Shown here piece by piece: positions 42,291 to 53,260 of a DNA stretch of 64,000 bases. A program made the position numbers and the translations under genes. How positions within the stretch are numbered: position 1 is the stretch's first letter; the number at the start of each line of letters is the position of its first letter. Origin of the DNA: Chinchilla lanigera (lineage: Eukaryota > Chordata > Mammalia > Rodentia > Chinchillidae); assembly GCF_000276665.1 (NCBI RefSeq), contig NW_004955426.1, forward strand, positions 23,302,640 to 23,366,639. The letters run 5' to 3'. The notes below the pieces were generated by a model. That model made no database searches and was not told the DNA's origin. It saw only the letters and a list, made by a program, of their open reading frames with translations.

Positions 42291-42459
42291 TTTTCCAAAT
42301 TCCCATTAGGACTTGCAGTCAATTGGTAGACACACGCTCACTCCTAGACACATTAGAGATCCCCCTTGGGTTAGACACATCACTGTCTGAACAAAACAGA
42401 GGTTCTGTTAACAAGAAAATTGAGGCGGCTCACCGAGCAGGCAGCATGTGCTCCTGCCA

Positions 42460-42592
42460 TGCTCCTCTAATAGACTGTGAAGTCTGTGATGGCAAAAACT
42501 AACTCTTGTTCTTTCATTTTCCTTTTTCACTTCCAGGGTCTAGCTTACTACATGGCAATGAGGAACTCAATAAATATTTGTCGAATGAGTGA
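42460..42592 (+). mobile_element. L2 LINE 3' end
   Basis: 'tagactgtgaagtctgtgatggcaaaaact', 'gggtctagcttactacatggcaatgagg' and 'ctcaataaatatttgtcgaatgagtg' follow the L2 terminus. Confidence 0.75.
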
Positions 42593-42860
42593 AAATGACA
42601 AAATAGGCATATTTTTAAATAGGAAGCACAAGAAGGTCATGAAGATATAGAACTATACAGATTCTTACCAACTTGGATCCTGGCTGCTGACTCTCAATGC
42701 CCTTCACTCAACAAAACTAGAAGTGTGAAGTCATAAAGGGTTTCCGCGCTTGGGGTGGCTGATCTGGCATGAGTAAGATGGGAAGTGTGACTCTTACAGG
42801 CAAAGACATCAGTGTATCTGTAAGAGAACTTTTTACTTTTGTATTTTGAAATATCAGCAG

Positions 42861-42950
42861 TCAACACTGAACATAGCGTAACTGCAAGGAGGGCGGGCTC
42901 CAGGTCAACACTGAATATCTCAAGAACTACAGAGGAGGGCGGGCACCGGG
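42861..42950. repeat. Two-copy tandem repeat, about 45 bp unit
   Basis: Units at 42861-42904 and 42905-42950 both begin TCAACACTGAA and end with GGAGGGCGGGC plus a CCGG/CAGG end. The GC-rich 3' half is better conserved than the centre. It is not part of any repeat I recognise. Confidence 0.85.
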
Positions 42951-44034
42951 TGCTGCACGTGAGGAATGGTCACTGGAGACTCTGCTGTTGCATGCGGAGG
43001 AAGCAGAGAAACCAGCTCCTCTGGTTTCCAGAAGCAAGAAAGTCATTCTGCAGGGCTCGCGGTAAATGTCTTGTCACACTTCCTACGACAGTTTTGGGTC
43101 ACATGCCCTTCCCTATTCAGTCACTGGAAAGGAAGGCAAGATCCATTATCAGTTCAGACTAACCAGGGGGTAGAGGCTGGGGAGGAAATCTGTCTGGTAC
43201 TGGTCCAGGAGTTATTGCCACACAGTAGGTTAAAAGGTTTCAAAACCCAAACTTGTTTTACTGATGATGGCAAAAATAGTTATGAAAGCATGATCTAAGC
43301 GATATTCTGAAGAAAGAACAATCATTAACTAAATATCAGGGAGGGGAATCAGGTGAGAGAAAGAAATCAGAGAAGGTTTGAGGTTGAATTTCATTTCCAA
43401 ACTGATCTATAACAATAACAGAAAAATGGGGAGCCACTCACTGACCCATGATTTCCAGAAATGTGGAAGCTGTTCCCAAACTTAAAGTTCAGTTGTGGGT
43501 AATAATGAACAAACAAATAAAACTCAAAGTAACCAGCAGAATGCAGGACTCAGAGCACTTTATTATGTGGTAAGGAAGGGACAAGCCCAGCTAAGCACAA
43601 CATATGAAATACATTCCCCAGGGGACTTACAACCACTCCAGGTCCCTGAAGCCTGAAAAAGTGATAAGGACAACAATTATCCTGCTCTGAAATTCTGATC
43701 AGTAGCAACAAACTAGTTAGCTAAGAAAACAGCAACGAGGAAAAACAGTGGCCATTTAAATTTTTGCGAAAGCAAAGAGTAGAAGCATCAGCTCAGTTGG
43801 ACATCATCTTTCAACACAAGGAGCAAGCTTTTCAAAGTTCAGGAAAAAAGGAGGCTGGGATACTCCCCTGAAGACTGAGGACAATTCTGCCTGATGCTGT
43901 TGACCCAACACTAGGAGGGAGAGATGACCATAAGAAGTTAGGCAGTGCTCCAAGTTGCACTCTGATGACTTCAAATTTTAATAGGGTGTCCATTAAAAGA
44001 TGGAAGGCATTATCATGACGTAGCAAACCAAATC
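42951..44034. other. Unassigned intergenic sequence
   Basis: Two plus frames of 107 and 110 codons overlap at 42839-43298 without a recognisable domain. No repeat assigned. Confidence 0.35.
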
Positions 44035-44235
44035 TTGGCAATGGAGTCACAGAAAACTGGTAGTAAATCCATTATTCTTGATAGCTGTGTAGCTTCAGAC
44101 AAATTCCATAACTGCTCTGTGCTTCATGTCCTTATCCTTAAATCCCATGTAAGAAGTCCCTCTCCATCTTGGTTAAGGAACAAAAATGATAATATATGTA
44201 GAGCACGTCAGCATGATGCCTGGCACAAAGTGATT
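44035..44235 (+). mobile_element. MIR SINE
   Basis: 'agctgtgtagcttcagacaaattccataactgctctgtgcttcatgtccttatccttaaa' and 'gatgcctggcacaaagtgattg' are the MIR core and tail in order. Confidence 0.7.
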
Positions 44236-45049
44236 GCTTCTTTTGTTGCTGGTATAGAAACAACAAAAAAGTAGCACCACTGTTTAAAACATTGTTTAGT
44301 GAGGTAGAAGAAATAGGAAAAGACAGCAGCATTTTTCATAATCTGGTTGTCCAGATAATCTCTTTGGTGTGCTTACAGAATGCAACCAGGAGAGAAAAAT
44401 CCCAAAGGAAAACCTGAAATCTGTCCCCACAAGCCTGCTTCAGCTCCTCTCCCCAAATGTGATTGCTATTAAAAGTTCGTTAGGATTATTTCCAGAATAA
44501 CATGTTTAAAGTTCTATTTTTAGTTAAATGTTAAATGAGATGCACCCAAAAATTAGAGCCTGTCAAATAGAGTGTGTGTGGTATAGATTTGAGACAGAAT
44601 CAAAGGCACCCACATTTAATTTTCTTCTCTCTCTCTCTCCCCTTGCTCTTGTTCCCTCTTGTCTTTCCTCCCTTTCTCCCTGTCTCCTCCTTTCTTTTGC
44701 TTTTTTTCCTGTCAAGTTGGAATACAGAAGTTCACCAGCTAGGAAAACTGAAAATCTATTCTGGAGAGATCTATACGAGAGCAAGCCTGGGCCATGTAAA
44801 ATTTTATCTCAGGGAAATGGGAGGAGCCAGGGATGAATTCCCAGAAACACTGTTGCTCATTGTGCTAAAGGACTCAGCAATAGGAGATAAAGGATTCCAG
44901 TTTCAAGATGTGGAACAATATGGGTGCCCAACATAATAGTCACTGTGTTATGAAGTTGAGCAACCTCCTTTGCACACATACACAAAATACCTACCTTATA
45001 CATCTTCCTTATATATCTTATACATACTATAGATACATTCTTTTTCATA
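44236..45049. other. Unassigned sequence with pyrimidine-rich tract
   Basis: A C/T-rich run spans 44622-44712. Frames of 120 (plus, 44574-44936) and 73 codons (minus, 44563-44784) are shaped by this skew and not supported as genes. Confidence 0.35.
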
Positions 45050-45360
45050 CATCCTTTGCAACAAGGTGGGCTATGTCTCTGTCCTCTGAATCTAATGTGG
45101 TCTTGTGATTGCTGTGGTCAATAAAATGTGACATAAGTGACAGTATATCAGTTCCAAACCTGAGTATTCTGTGGCCACACATGGTCCCACTCTGTGTTTC
45201 TGTCAGCATCATGTGAACAAGTGCAGGTTGGTATGCTGTATGACAAGAAGCACACCACCTTCACACCCCACTGACGGCCACCCTGTGAGAGAGGCCAGCC
45301 GAGACCAGCCAGCCCCTGTTACCAGACCATGGCCAATAGTGATAAGTAGGACTCAGTAGC
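45050..45360 (+). mobile_element. Possible old MLT1-like LTR
   Basis: 'ttgtgattgctgtggtcaataaaatgtgacataagtgacag' resembles the 'cttgctttggccaatgaaatgtgagcagaagtgac' phrase also seen at 19.8 kb. Degraded and uncertain. Confidence 0.4.
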
Positions 45361-45624
45361 TGACTGAGTGACTCATGAGCAGTAATAACACATAGTGTCT
45401 GAAAACACTGGATTTCAAACCGGGTTTGTTACGTAGCAAAAACTCCCTCACTGCAGCCCACACATCTCTGTCTGGCTTTATCTCTTGCTGCTCTGGCATT
45501 CACATTCCAGGCTTCAGCATGCTGTGAACAAATCAGTTTCCCCTTACTTTCAAAAACACAAAACCTTTGCAGCTCTACCTGCCCTTCCCTCACCCATCTT
45601 TCTTCATGAGACTAATTCTTCCTC

Positions 45625-45662
45625 GCCCACTTCTTCCTCTTCCTCCTCCTCCTCCTCTTCTA
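45625..45662. repeat. (TCC)n/(TTC)n simple repeat
   Basis: CTTCCTCTTCC followed by a run of CTC/TCC units; gives a poly-Ser frame. Confidence 0.9.
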
Positions 45663-45761
45663 AGACTCACTTACCTCAAACACTTTCTATGCATTTTGTC
45701 CCCAAACCATTTCCAAGTCCAGGCTCGGTGCTTCTTCTCTCATATATGAAGAGGATTCTTG

Positions 45762-46222
45762 TGTTAGTCAGCTTTCCACTGCTCTGACTACACACCTGAG
45801 AAAATCCACTTAGAGGAGGAAGTTTATTGTGGCTCATGGTTTCGGAGGGTTTTGTACATGGCCAGCTGGTTCCATTGCTTTAAGACTGTGGCAAGGCAGG
45901 AGCATTGCGGAAGAAGGGCATGGCAAGGGAAAGCCACTCACCTCAATGCACCCAGAAACAGAGAGATGGGGGAGGGGAGCAACAGACAGAGGAAGGGGGA
46001 GGGGACAAGATACAGTACCAAGGTCATGCCTTTCTGACCTACTTCCTTCAACTAGGCCCCTCCTCCTGAGATTACATCATGTCCCAAGAATAGCATCAAA
46101 TTATGGCTCCATCAATGGACTTAACCCACTGTGAGGCTAAAGCCCTCAGGATCAATCACTTTCTAAGAGTCCCACCTCTGAGCACATGAGGGTTTTGAGG
46201 CACAGTTTAGATCCCCAGCATA
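45762..46222 (-). mobile_element. MaLR-class solo LTR, reverse
   Basis: 'tgttagtcagctttccactgctctgactacacacctgag', 'gaagtttattgtggctcatgg', 'ccttcaactaggcccctcctc' and 'gagcacatgagggttttgaggcac' are the reverse of a MaLR LTR of the same broad type as 5510-5952 and 13641-14041. The 101-codon frame here is not coding. Confidence 0.7.
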
Positions 46223-47217
46223 CTAGTCCTTACCTGTGTCTTTGTCCTATCACTTATCCAAGGTTACTGTCATACATCTGTTCAGCTTTCTGTTCTGTTT
46301 CACTATAAATTCTTTTAACAAGATAAAGAATTTGAATAAATTCTTTGAAAGTAAAAATTTTGTCCTCTACCTGTTATTCCAACAGTTGTATAAATCTTCA
46401 CAAGTAATCACTTCTCTCAATGTTTATTAAGTGATATGAATTAAATTATTTAAGAAATATAAACATATATTTAGCCTAGAAAAAAATAGAAAGGGGCTAC
46501 CAACTTTAATAGGTATACCATTAACTTGAGGACAGCCAGAGGTTACCAATTCAACTTTCCTCTATTTCCACTCCTTTAGCCATTCACCCTAGTAGGTGTC
46601 ACCACTGATGAAAACCGTTGTGTCAGTAAAGAACAGTAAAAGAGACATGGAGCACACACATCAGTCTTTCTTTTTGGTGGGGACCAAGATCATTCAGCAC
46701 AGGAGGGGTCTATCTTCCATCCACAACTGAGTTACTGACTGCATTTTTAAGGAATCTGAGACGACTTATTGGTAATCTCGGGGGGGGGGAGGGAACTTCA
46801 CAGCAATGTAATCTCATTCTTTATTCTTGAAGGTTATCATATAGAAGAGAAACTTACTGTGGGTCCAAAAGGAGGACCTCAGACCAACAGAGGTGGAATT
46901 CCATTCAGACACATGGATGGACTGCCTTATGAGTAGATATATTTAAAATTGGAGTGAACTTCTTTTGGTAAATAGTCCTTTTACTGTCTCTGCAGATGTT
47001 CAAAAAGGGACTGACTGACAATATATCAGCAACATTGCAAGAAAGCTTCCTGCTATGGGAACAGATGGGGTTCCCTTGAGTGTGCTCCTCATTAAAATGG
47101 CTTTATTTGGGAATTACCATGTGCCACTTCCCACAAGCTGCCTGCACCAGCCACAAATACCTGTCCAATTGCCAACACATGCAAGAGTATCAGTCTAACC
47201 CCCAAAATTCTCTTTTC
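46223..47217. other. Unassigned intergenic sequence
   Basis: No repeat or gene recognised. A G9 run lies near 46782. Confidence 0.35.
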
Positions 47218-47430
47218 ATGCAAATAGTACCCCTGTCACAATCACATAAAATGTGATCAAAATATATAATGTTTAAATTTTTAAAATTTAGTATAGTAAA
47301 AGATGCATTGCCATCAGTCTCTCTCAAGATATTGCCCTTCACTTCAAACACTCTTACCTCATCATTCCTACCACTTTCTGAAGCAGTTCTGGAAACCCTC
47401 TTTTGCATTTTGTAATCCTTGTATTTCTCA
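47218..47430 (-). mobile_element. Mariner transposon 3' end, third copy
   Basis: The minus strand encodes FPELLQKVVGMMR then stop, and the flanking non-coding text ('aaagatgcattgccatcagtctctctcaagat') is collinear with the mariner arms at 39.7 and 40.4 kb. Only the 3' end is present. Confidence 0.7.
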
Positions 47431-48282
47431 GGAAGTCCCACCCCCAACCAGAGTAGACTGACCAAGGGTGGGCGTTCGATAGCAGCTTGAAGTTTGAAGA
47501 TGGAAATTTGGGTATTGTAGGGGTCTGGTTTCCGGATGCCCACGAGGAATATAGGAACTGCTTCTCAGAGGCGCACAGTAATGAAATGCTGTTGAGCAAC
47601 TGCTGTGTGCTGGACATGGTTCTGGGAATGCATCAGCCTGCAGGAAACAAAGCTGACAAACTCATTGTGTTTGTGAAATTCATGTTAGGTAAGAGCCAAG
47701 AAACAAATATAAGCAGAAGAGCACGGCCCCTGAGGCTGCCTCTGGGATAAGAAAGTTATGGTGCTGTGTTGCTCTCCCTGCCTTGCTAATACCCCTGAAG
47801 TTGGTTTCTGCTGCTTAGAACCCCAACTGTGCTAATTACAACCCCTCAGAAAGGAGACCAACTCAGTTTCCATTCTCACCACCATTGTAAGGTTAAGGAG
47901 CCATGGGACCTTCTTAAAATCAATAGGTGAAAAGCTCGTAGGAAAGAGGGGTGAAAATCTTCCTCACCGTCATTCCCTGTGTGAGTTCCCTAATTTAGGG
48001 TCTCTGGGCTTTTAGTTCTCATAATAAGGAAAACCAAGAGAAGCTGTTTCCCCAGATACTCCGGATGACAGAGCAAAGGTTATACGATAGGCAGCATTTT
48101 ATGATCTCTACTGCATCCAGGTATTATTATTATTGAATATTTCTACATTACTGCTTGATAAGCATGGAAGTACAGTACATTCTCCACCCTGACTTACAAT
48201 AATAAACAAAATCACTCCAAAACAGGGGAAAAAAAATAACCCTCTTTCCCTCTAGAGCTCAGAGGAGAGAAGCAAGTGAAAC
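47431..48282. other. Mostly unassigned; L2/MIR3-like piece at 47585-47700
   Basis: 'gagcaactgctgtgtgctggacatggttctgggaatgcatcagcctgcaggaaacaaagctgac' is a reverse L2/MIR3 tail. The rest is unrecognised. Confidence 0.4.
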
Positions 48283-48320
48283 AGTACAATACAATACAAT
48301 GCAATACAATACAATACAGA
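48283..48320. repeat. (ATACA)n pentanucleotide repeat
   Basis: About seven ACAAT/ATACA units with one GCAAT variant. Confidence 0.9.
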
Positions 48321-48539
48321 GATGTGGCCTGAGAGGAGTTCAGGAATTTTTAAATAGACCGTGTCAGAGCATGGTTGGGTTTCCAGGGGCTTTCAGCAAA
48401 GCCAAGGGAGAGTCACTTGCATGGGATGGGGTAGAGGTCCTAGGACAGAGTGTACCCTGTCCCACAAGGAACCCGTGCTCCTCCAGCTTTTAGCTCTGGA
48501 ATGTGCAACTTATTAAATAGAGGGTAGGAAAGAGATTAA

Positions 48540-48990
48540 AAAAAAAAACCCTAGCCATTTTGCCAAATTTGCTTTTATTTTAATGACTGCTGCTGCTAGA
48601 TGCAGATCTTCTTTCAATTTTCTACTTGCTGATTAATTTCCTGTTGACCCTGAAGGTAATTGAAAACCTTTTGGATGAAACAGAAATAGTCTTAATGCAA
48701 GTGATTCTTGGGAATGGGACTGAGTCACTTGGGATCAGCTTTTGGGGACCTTCTCCAAGTTCTGGGTGACTGGGTAGGTGGGTGGGTGGTTTTTGGCACT
48801 TGTTAATTTAGAACGTGTTTATTTGTGAATGTATTTACCTTCAAGTTGTTCTTCTTCTTCTCCCAGCGTGTCCCAGGCAGACAAGCCTCGTGCTCTCCTG
48901 TGTGTGTAACAAGTTTGCTGAATTGTTGAGTGCTAATAAGGGGGTTATTGGACAACACAGGCATCCATTTAAGATCTGAAGATCAGACAT
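48540..48990. promoter_or_regulatory. Candidate conserved non-coding block
   Basis: Repeat-free and composed of TTAATTT-, GATTAATTTCC- and TGAGTCAC-type motifs (AP-1-like TGAGTCAC at 48721-48728). Suggestive only; no conservation data. Confidence 0.2.
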
Positions 48991-49544
48991 CACCATCTTA
49001 AAGTCCAGCAACCACAGAAAATTCCAGTCACATAAAATTATTTTTTCCTTTTTGGGACACGTCCATTCAAGGGACTATTTCGGACTGTCTCTGGCTGTCA
49101 GATTCTATTCCCCCAATCTTCTAACCATTGTTCTACGCAGGGAAATTCAGCTTTCCACATCCAAGGTTAAACTAGCCTTTGGCTGACTTTGCACAACCCT
49201 CTGCTTATTTGTTTGCATAAGTAGAAGGCCAAAAGCACAGAGAGGAGAGTGACAGTCAAGGTTACATTGCCCCGTTAGCCTGGTCCCACTTGTAAGCGGG
49301 ACAGCCTTCCTGGGCCATGACTTCCACTTGTCTGCTTTTTTTGTCTGATACTTCCATTCTAGTCTAAAATCAATTCCTTGATTTAACAACCAACCCGGGG
49401 CCTAGCAGCACCAGCCCACTTACATGTGATATTTTTTCTAAGTGCTGGTGGGCAGCAGAACTGTATAACATCAGAACTGGGAGGAAGCCAAGGAGAATTC
49501 TCTGCTTGCTGATGAATAAAATCCAGCTCAGCCTCATGTTAGCC
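48991..49544. other. Unassigned intergenic sequence
   Basis: No repeat or gene assigned. Confidence 0.35.
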
Positions 49545-49740
49545 ACGGGTGTAGGTATCTCAGGTCTCCTAGGTTCTCATTCCTAAGCATAGCGCTACGA
49601 CCTTGGACAAATTACTGAACTTCTCCATGTTATTATTACCTCTGAGGTTTCATAGGACCCATCTCATCGGGTTGATGGAATAAATGAACTAATGCATGCA
49701 AAATATTTGGAACAGTACATAGTACATCCTCGATCTTATT
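49545..49740 (+). mobile_element. MIR SINE
   Basis: 'acgaccttggacaaattactgaacttctccatg', 'catctcatcgggttgatggaataaatgaactaatgcatgcaaaat' and 'ggaacagtacatagtacatcctcgat' give the MIR core and tail. Confidence 0.75.
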
Positions 49741-49924
49741 ATGAGTCTCATAGGCAGTTAGTTTAAAGAACTGATAGAGAACTCAGGACTTTTGGCTTCT
49801 CATTCCCTGTGCCTCTTACTCTGCCAGGTTCCAAGGATTTGTGATCTGGTTGGTCAAACAAAACCAATATACCAGAAACAACTGGATCAAACATTCAGGA
49901 GCAGGTAAAGGGACAAAGCAATGA

Positions 49925-50095
49925 TTCCCAAGCTTGGCTATATATTAGCATCAACTAGAGAATTTCTTAGAATCTGATGCCTGAGTCATACCCTAGAATA
50001 AATCCAAATTGCTGGGGGTGGGGTCCAAGTACGAGTATCTTCTGAATCTCCCCCAATTAGTTCCACTATCAGCCAAGGAGAAAATCACTGGCTGG
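49925..50095. mobile_element. MER5A-like hAT-Charlie MITE
   Basis: 'cttggctatatattagcatcaactagagaatttcttagaatctgatgcctgagtcatacc' and 'gggggtggggtccaagtacgagtatcttctgaatc' match MER5A-type text ('ggctgcacattagaatcacctggggagcttt..ctgggcc'). Confidence 0.65.
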
Positions 50096-50214
50096 CACAA
50101 TCTTAATGGGTAATTTCAGATCAAAAAGATATAGCAGTTTGCTCCTGATGGTTATAGATACTTTGAAAAACCAAAGCTTGACCAAATCCTAGGACTCTGC
50201 GTCCAATCAGCATT

Positions 50215-50440
50215 TTTAAAAGTTATCATTGATGAGGTGTTCAGTATATATCTCATGCATTACCTCACTGACCCAACACAGTAACCATATTAATCAATAT
50301 TATAATGAGTCCTATTTTACAGGTATGGAAATTAAGGTCTGGAAAGATGAAGTCATTGAGCCAAGGTAACCCCGGTAACATGTGTTAGATCTGGGACTCA
50401 ATACGGGCCTTTGAACCCAGAGCCCACAGAGCCAGGCTTG
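50215..50440 (-). mobile_element. MIR SINE, reverse
   Basis: 'cctattttacaggtatggaaattaaggtctggaaagatgaagtcattgagccaaggtaac' is the reverse MIR core, with the tRNA-like head at 'gatctgggactcaatacgggc'. Confidence 0.75.
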
Positions 50441-51334
50441 GCACGGTCTCACTACTCTGCTCCTTGAAGTGTCCTTTCTCTGAAGAATGCTTTTCTGCAT
50501 CCACAAGTTGAGGGCAAACAATCCCTGGGTTACAGTGACGTAGACTAGAAAGATTATTTTTCTCTCATGTTTAAGAGGTCTGGAGAGAGCAAAAACTTGA
50601 TCTTTATTCTACAATTGCCATGTATAATCTCCATTTCCTGGAAAACATAGTCCAAATGCTGGAGAGCCTGTCATTCTGTCTGCCTTCCACTCAGTAGGAA
50701 AGAAAAAGGAGATAAGAAAAGCACCTCTCCCTTCCCTCAAGAACACACTGTGGAAGTTTCACACACACACGCTTCTGCTAACATCCTATACCCCAGAAGA
50801 GAAAGTCACACAGCCACACCTAGGGAAGTAGGGGCTGAGAAGTATAGTCCTTATTTATAGCTAAATAAAAATAAAAATAAAAATGGGGAACAGGGGTGGT
50901 GGATGTGAAGATGCAACATCCAGCTTCCACCAGAAACAAGGACTCACTGCCTCCACTGTCCGGGAGACTTCAGAGCTACAGAGAGCCACTTGCCCCAGGA
51001 CTGTCCTTCTGTAGATGAGTGACGGAAGTGGGGCACTGAGCTGACCATTCAGGACATTCAAGCTCCGGAGCTCCTGTTGGAGTTGGCTGGGTTTGCTCCA
51101 GGATAACTTCAAAGATCTACTTCTCCTGTATCCCACTTCTGCTCTGCTCTCTCCTTTCACAGAAGTTGACCCCCAAGGACACTACCTATTTGACACCCTG
51201 TCCCTTAAACTCTGTCTCAGAGTCTGCCTCTCAGAAAGCCCCTGAGAATAACACAAGGGCTGAGAATTAGTGACAACCGTAGGCAGTGAAGAGGGAAGAG
51301 AGTGAAATTAGGAAATAAGGGCAAGTCTAAGGGA
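50441..51334. other. Unassigned intergenic sequence
   Basis: A short (AAATA)n run lies at 50862-50883. The 99-codon minus frame 50861-51160 has no domain I recognise. Confidence 0.35.
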
Positions 51335-51665
51335 CGCCATGTTATTCAGAACCCTCCAGAGAAACAGATGCTATCCGGTGTGTTGTGGCTGGAGGAGAGG
51401 ATCCAAATCTGCAGTATGAGCAACAGGTTCAAGACCCAAGACAGCTCATGGCAGGGATGCAGTCCGCCGGTGGTCTGCTGAGGAACCCCTATTTGTGGAA
51501 TCTTTTCCTTTTGTTCCAGTCTTTTTGTTGCTCCACCTTCAACTTCAGTTGTCTGAGGCCCGCCCTCCTTATGGGAGACAATTTTCTTGCATGAGAAGCT
51601 CATTAGTTTTAACATTAATCTTATCTGGAAGGACCTTCCAAGTTGACACACACATAACTATCACA
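51335..51665. mobile_element. Ancient interspersed repeat, class uncertain
   Basis: 'cagaaccctccagagaaacaga', 'gatccaaatctgcagtatgagcaacaggttcaagacccaag', 'gtctgaggcccgccctccttatgggag' and 'ccttccaagttgacacac' match a common mammalian repeat with 'agggttctccagagaaacaga..ccaagttgacaca'. It explains the 101-codon and 69-codon frames here. Confidence 0.5.
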
Positions 51666-52086
51666 GGCACCCTCCTAAGATCCAAGCAGCACCTTGTGCA
51701 ACCTCCACAAATCACATGCCACAAACACATGCAACACGCGCTCAAACACACATGTATGTGCGCAGGTCCAGGTGCTGGGCGTTTGCACCTAAGGTGGGAT
51801 AAGAACACAGGCTGTCTGATTTCATCTCACCACCCCCTCCCATACCTTGTGAAGCTGGCACAGAATCCTTGGGCAAGAAGCCCTTTCAAGGACTGCGTAT
51901 GAAATTCAGGAGAGCTAAGAGAGTTTGGGACCCAAAGCCAAATAAGGCAGTGGCTCCCTCCATCAGGACAGGACATGGCAGCAGCTGTTCAGTGGGTCCC
52001 TGGGCCATCAAGCATATATGTACAATAATAGCTATGCTGGAAATGGTCATCCTTCCCTAGCTTTCATGTCCAGTGAAAGAAAGCCT
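51666..52086. other. Unassigned intergenic sequence
   Basis: No repeat or gene assigned. Confidence 0.35.
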
Positions 52087-52175
52087 GGGCCGGGATATAG
52101 CTCAGTGGCACAAGCACCTGCCTGGCAAGTGCGAGGTCCTGAGTTTGATTCCCGGTGTCAAAAAAAAAGAAGAAG
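52087..52175 (+). mobile_element. Young ID-type SINE
   Basis: 'gggccgggatatagctcag', 'cctgcctggcaagtgcgagg' and 'gagtttgattcccggtgtc' with an A tail. Same GGTG/GGTA-ended type as the three copies in the L1. Confidence 0.85.
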
Positions 52176-52324
52176 CCACTAGTCAGGCTTCACAGCAGCA
52201 GCACCTGCCCACCAAACATGTACTCCTTGCTCAAGGCCCGGCACAGCTCCAGCAGCTTCCTTTACATCTTCTCTCCTCCAGCGATCCATCCTTATGTACT
52301 TAGTCCCTTAAAATCTCTTCTTAA

Positions 52325-52477
52325 GCCGGGTGTGGTAGCGCACGCCTGTAATCCCAGCACTTGGGAGGCAGAGGCAGGAGGATCTGCAAGTTTGATAGCA
52401 GAAAAAAAAGCCTGGGCTACGAAATGAGCTCAAGGTCAGCCTGAACTGCATAGCAAGACCTTGTCTCAAAAAAAAAA
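52325..52477 (+). mobile_element. B1-type SINE
   Basis: 'gccgggtgtggtagcgcacgcctgtaatcccagcac' to 'gcaagaccttgtctcaaaa' with a pure A tail. A perfect 12-bp target duplication AAAATCTCTTCT (52310-52321 and 52478-52489) marks a recent insertion. An A-rich block 'gcagaaaaaaaagcctggg' disrupts the first duplication unit. Confidence 0.9.
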
Positions 52478-52593
52478 AAAATCTCTTCTGTTCTGAACAA
52501 ATCTGAAGTAGATGTATATCACAGTCATTTTTGCCTTTTCTGTTAGATTACTGGCAACTCAACTTCAAGGATGATTCTGCTCTTTAATATGAG

Positions 52594-52599
52594 TAATAG

Positions 52600-52630
<31 letters not shown>

Positions 52631-52631
52631 T
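52594..52631. repeat. (TAA)n microsatellite
   Basis: About ten TAA units preceded by TAG variants. Confidence 0.95.
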
Positions 52632-53049
52632 TACCAAGGTTAACGATCTCTCTATGTTTTGCATGAATCCCCCAAGGTCAAAGCCAAGACTGTCTCATTA
52701 GAAACACAGATTCTACCACAAGCACATGGGTAATGTCCTTGCCCCCCAAATACATCTTCATGCATTTGTTTCACATCTTTCATATTAGCGTACATTGGTT
52801 ATACAGATTAAAGCATTTTACTTTGGCAGTTTCATACACGCACATAACATGTTTCAAACATTTTCACACCCCATAGCCTCTGTTGATTCGTTCTTCCCCT
52901 TAGTTTCACATTTAGGAGTCTGAGTTCAATGCATATAATGTTTTGATCCTATTCATCCCATTACCCACCTTAACATAGTTTATATATAATATGTATATAT
53001 TCTATATGCTATAAGTGACAGTGGGAGATTTGGAAAAATCCATTATTTG
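52632..53049. other. Unassigned sequence
   Basis: An AT-rich palindromic stretch with TATATATAATATGTATATAT lies at 52980-53005. No family assigned. Confidence 0.35.
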
Positions 53050-53260
53050 CCTTCCATTTCCTGTGAGGATATATCTAAACCACAATGAAAGACAATGAGA
53101 GGACTTGGAAGATAGTTGAGAGCTGAGTGGACTTTCAGTGATAAAAGGGCCCAGTTCTCCTGGGAAACAAAGACTCGGAAAAACAACCCGACTTGCCCGT
53201 GCCCTGACAGCTAGTGCGTTGTGGACCTGGGTTTGAACACAAGCCTTGACTCCTATGACA
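53050..53260 (-). mobile_element. MIR SINE fragment
   Basis: 'gggaaacaaagactcggaaaaac', 'cttgcccgtgccctgacagctag' and 'tggacctgggtttgaacaca' are the reverse MIR core and head. Confidence 0.6.

Noticed and set aside
42077..42502. 141-codon open frame
   Set aside because: It runs from a probable old repeat into a clear L2 3' end, so it is not a single protein-coding unit.
48283..48320. Regularly spaced repeats as a possible CRISPR-like array
   Set aside because: Units are 5 bp with no spacers: a plain microsatellite. No CRISPR array exists here, and none is expected in this type of genome.
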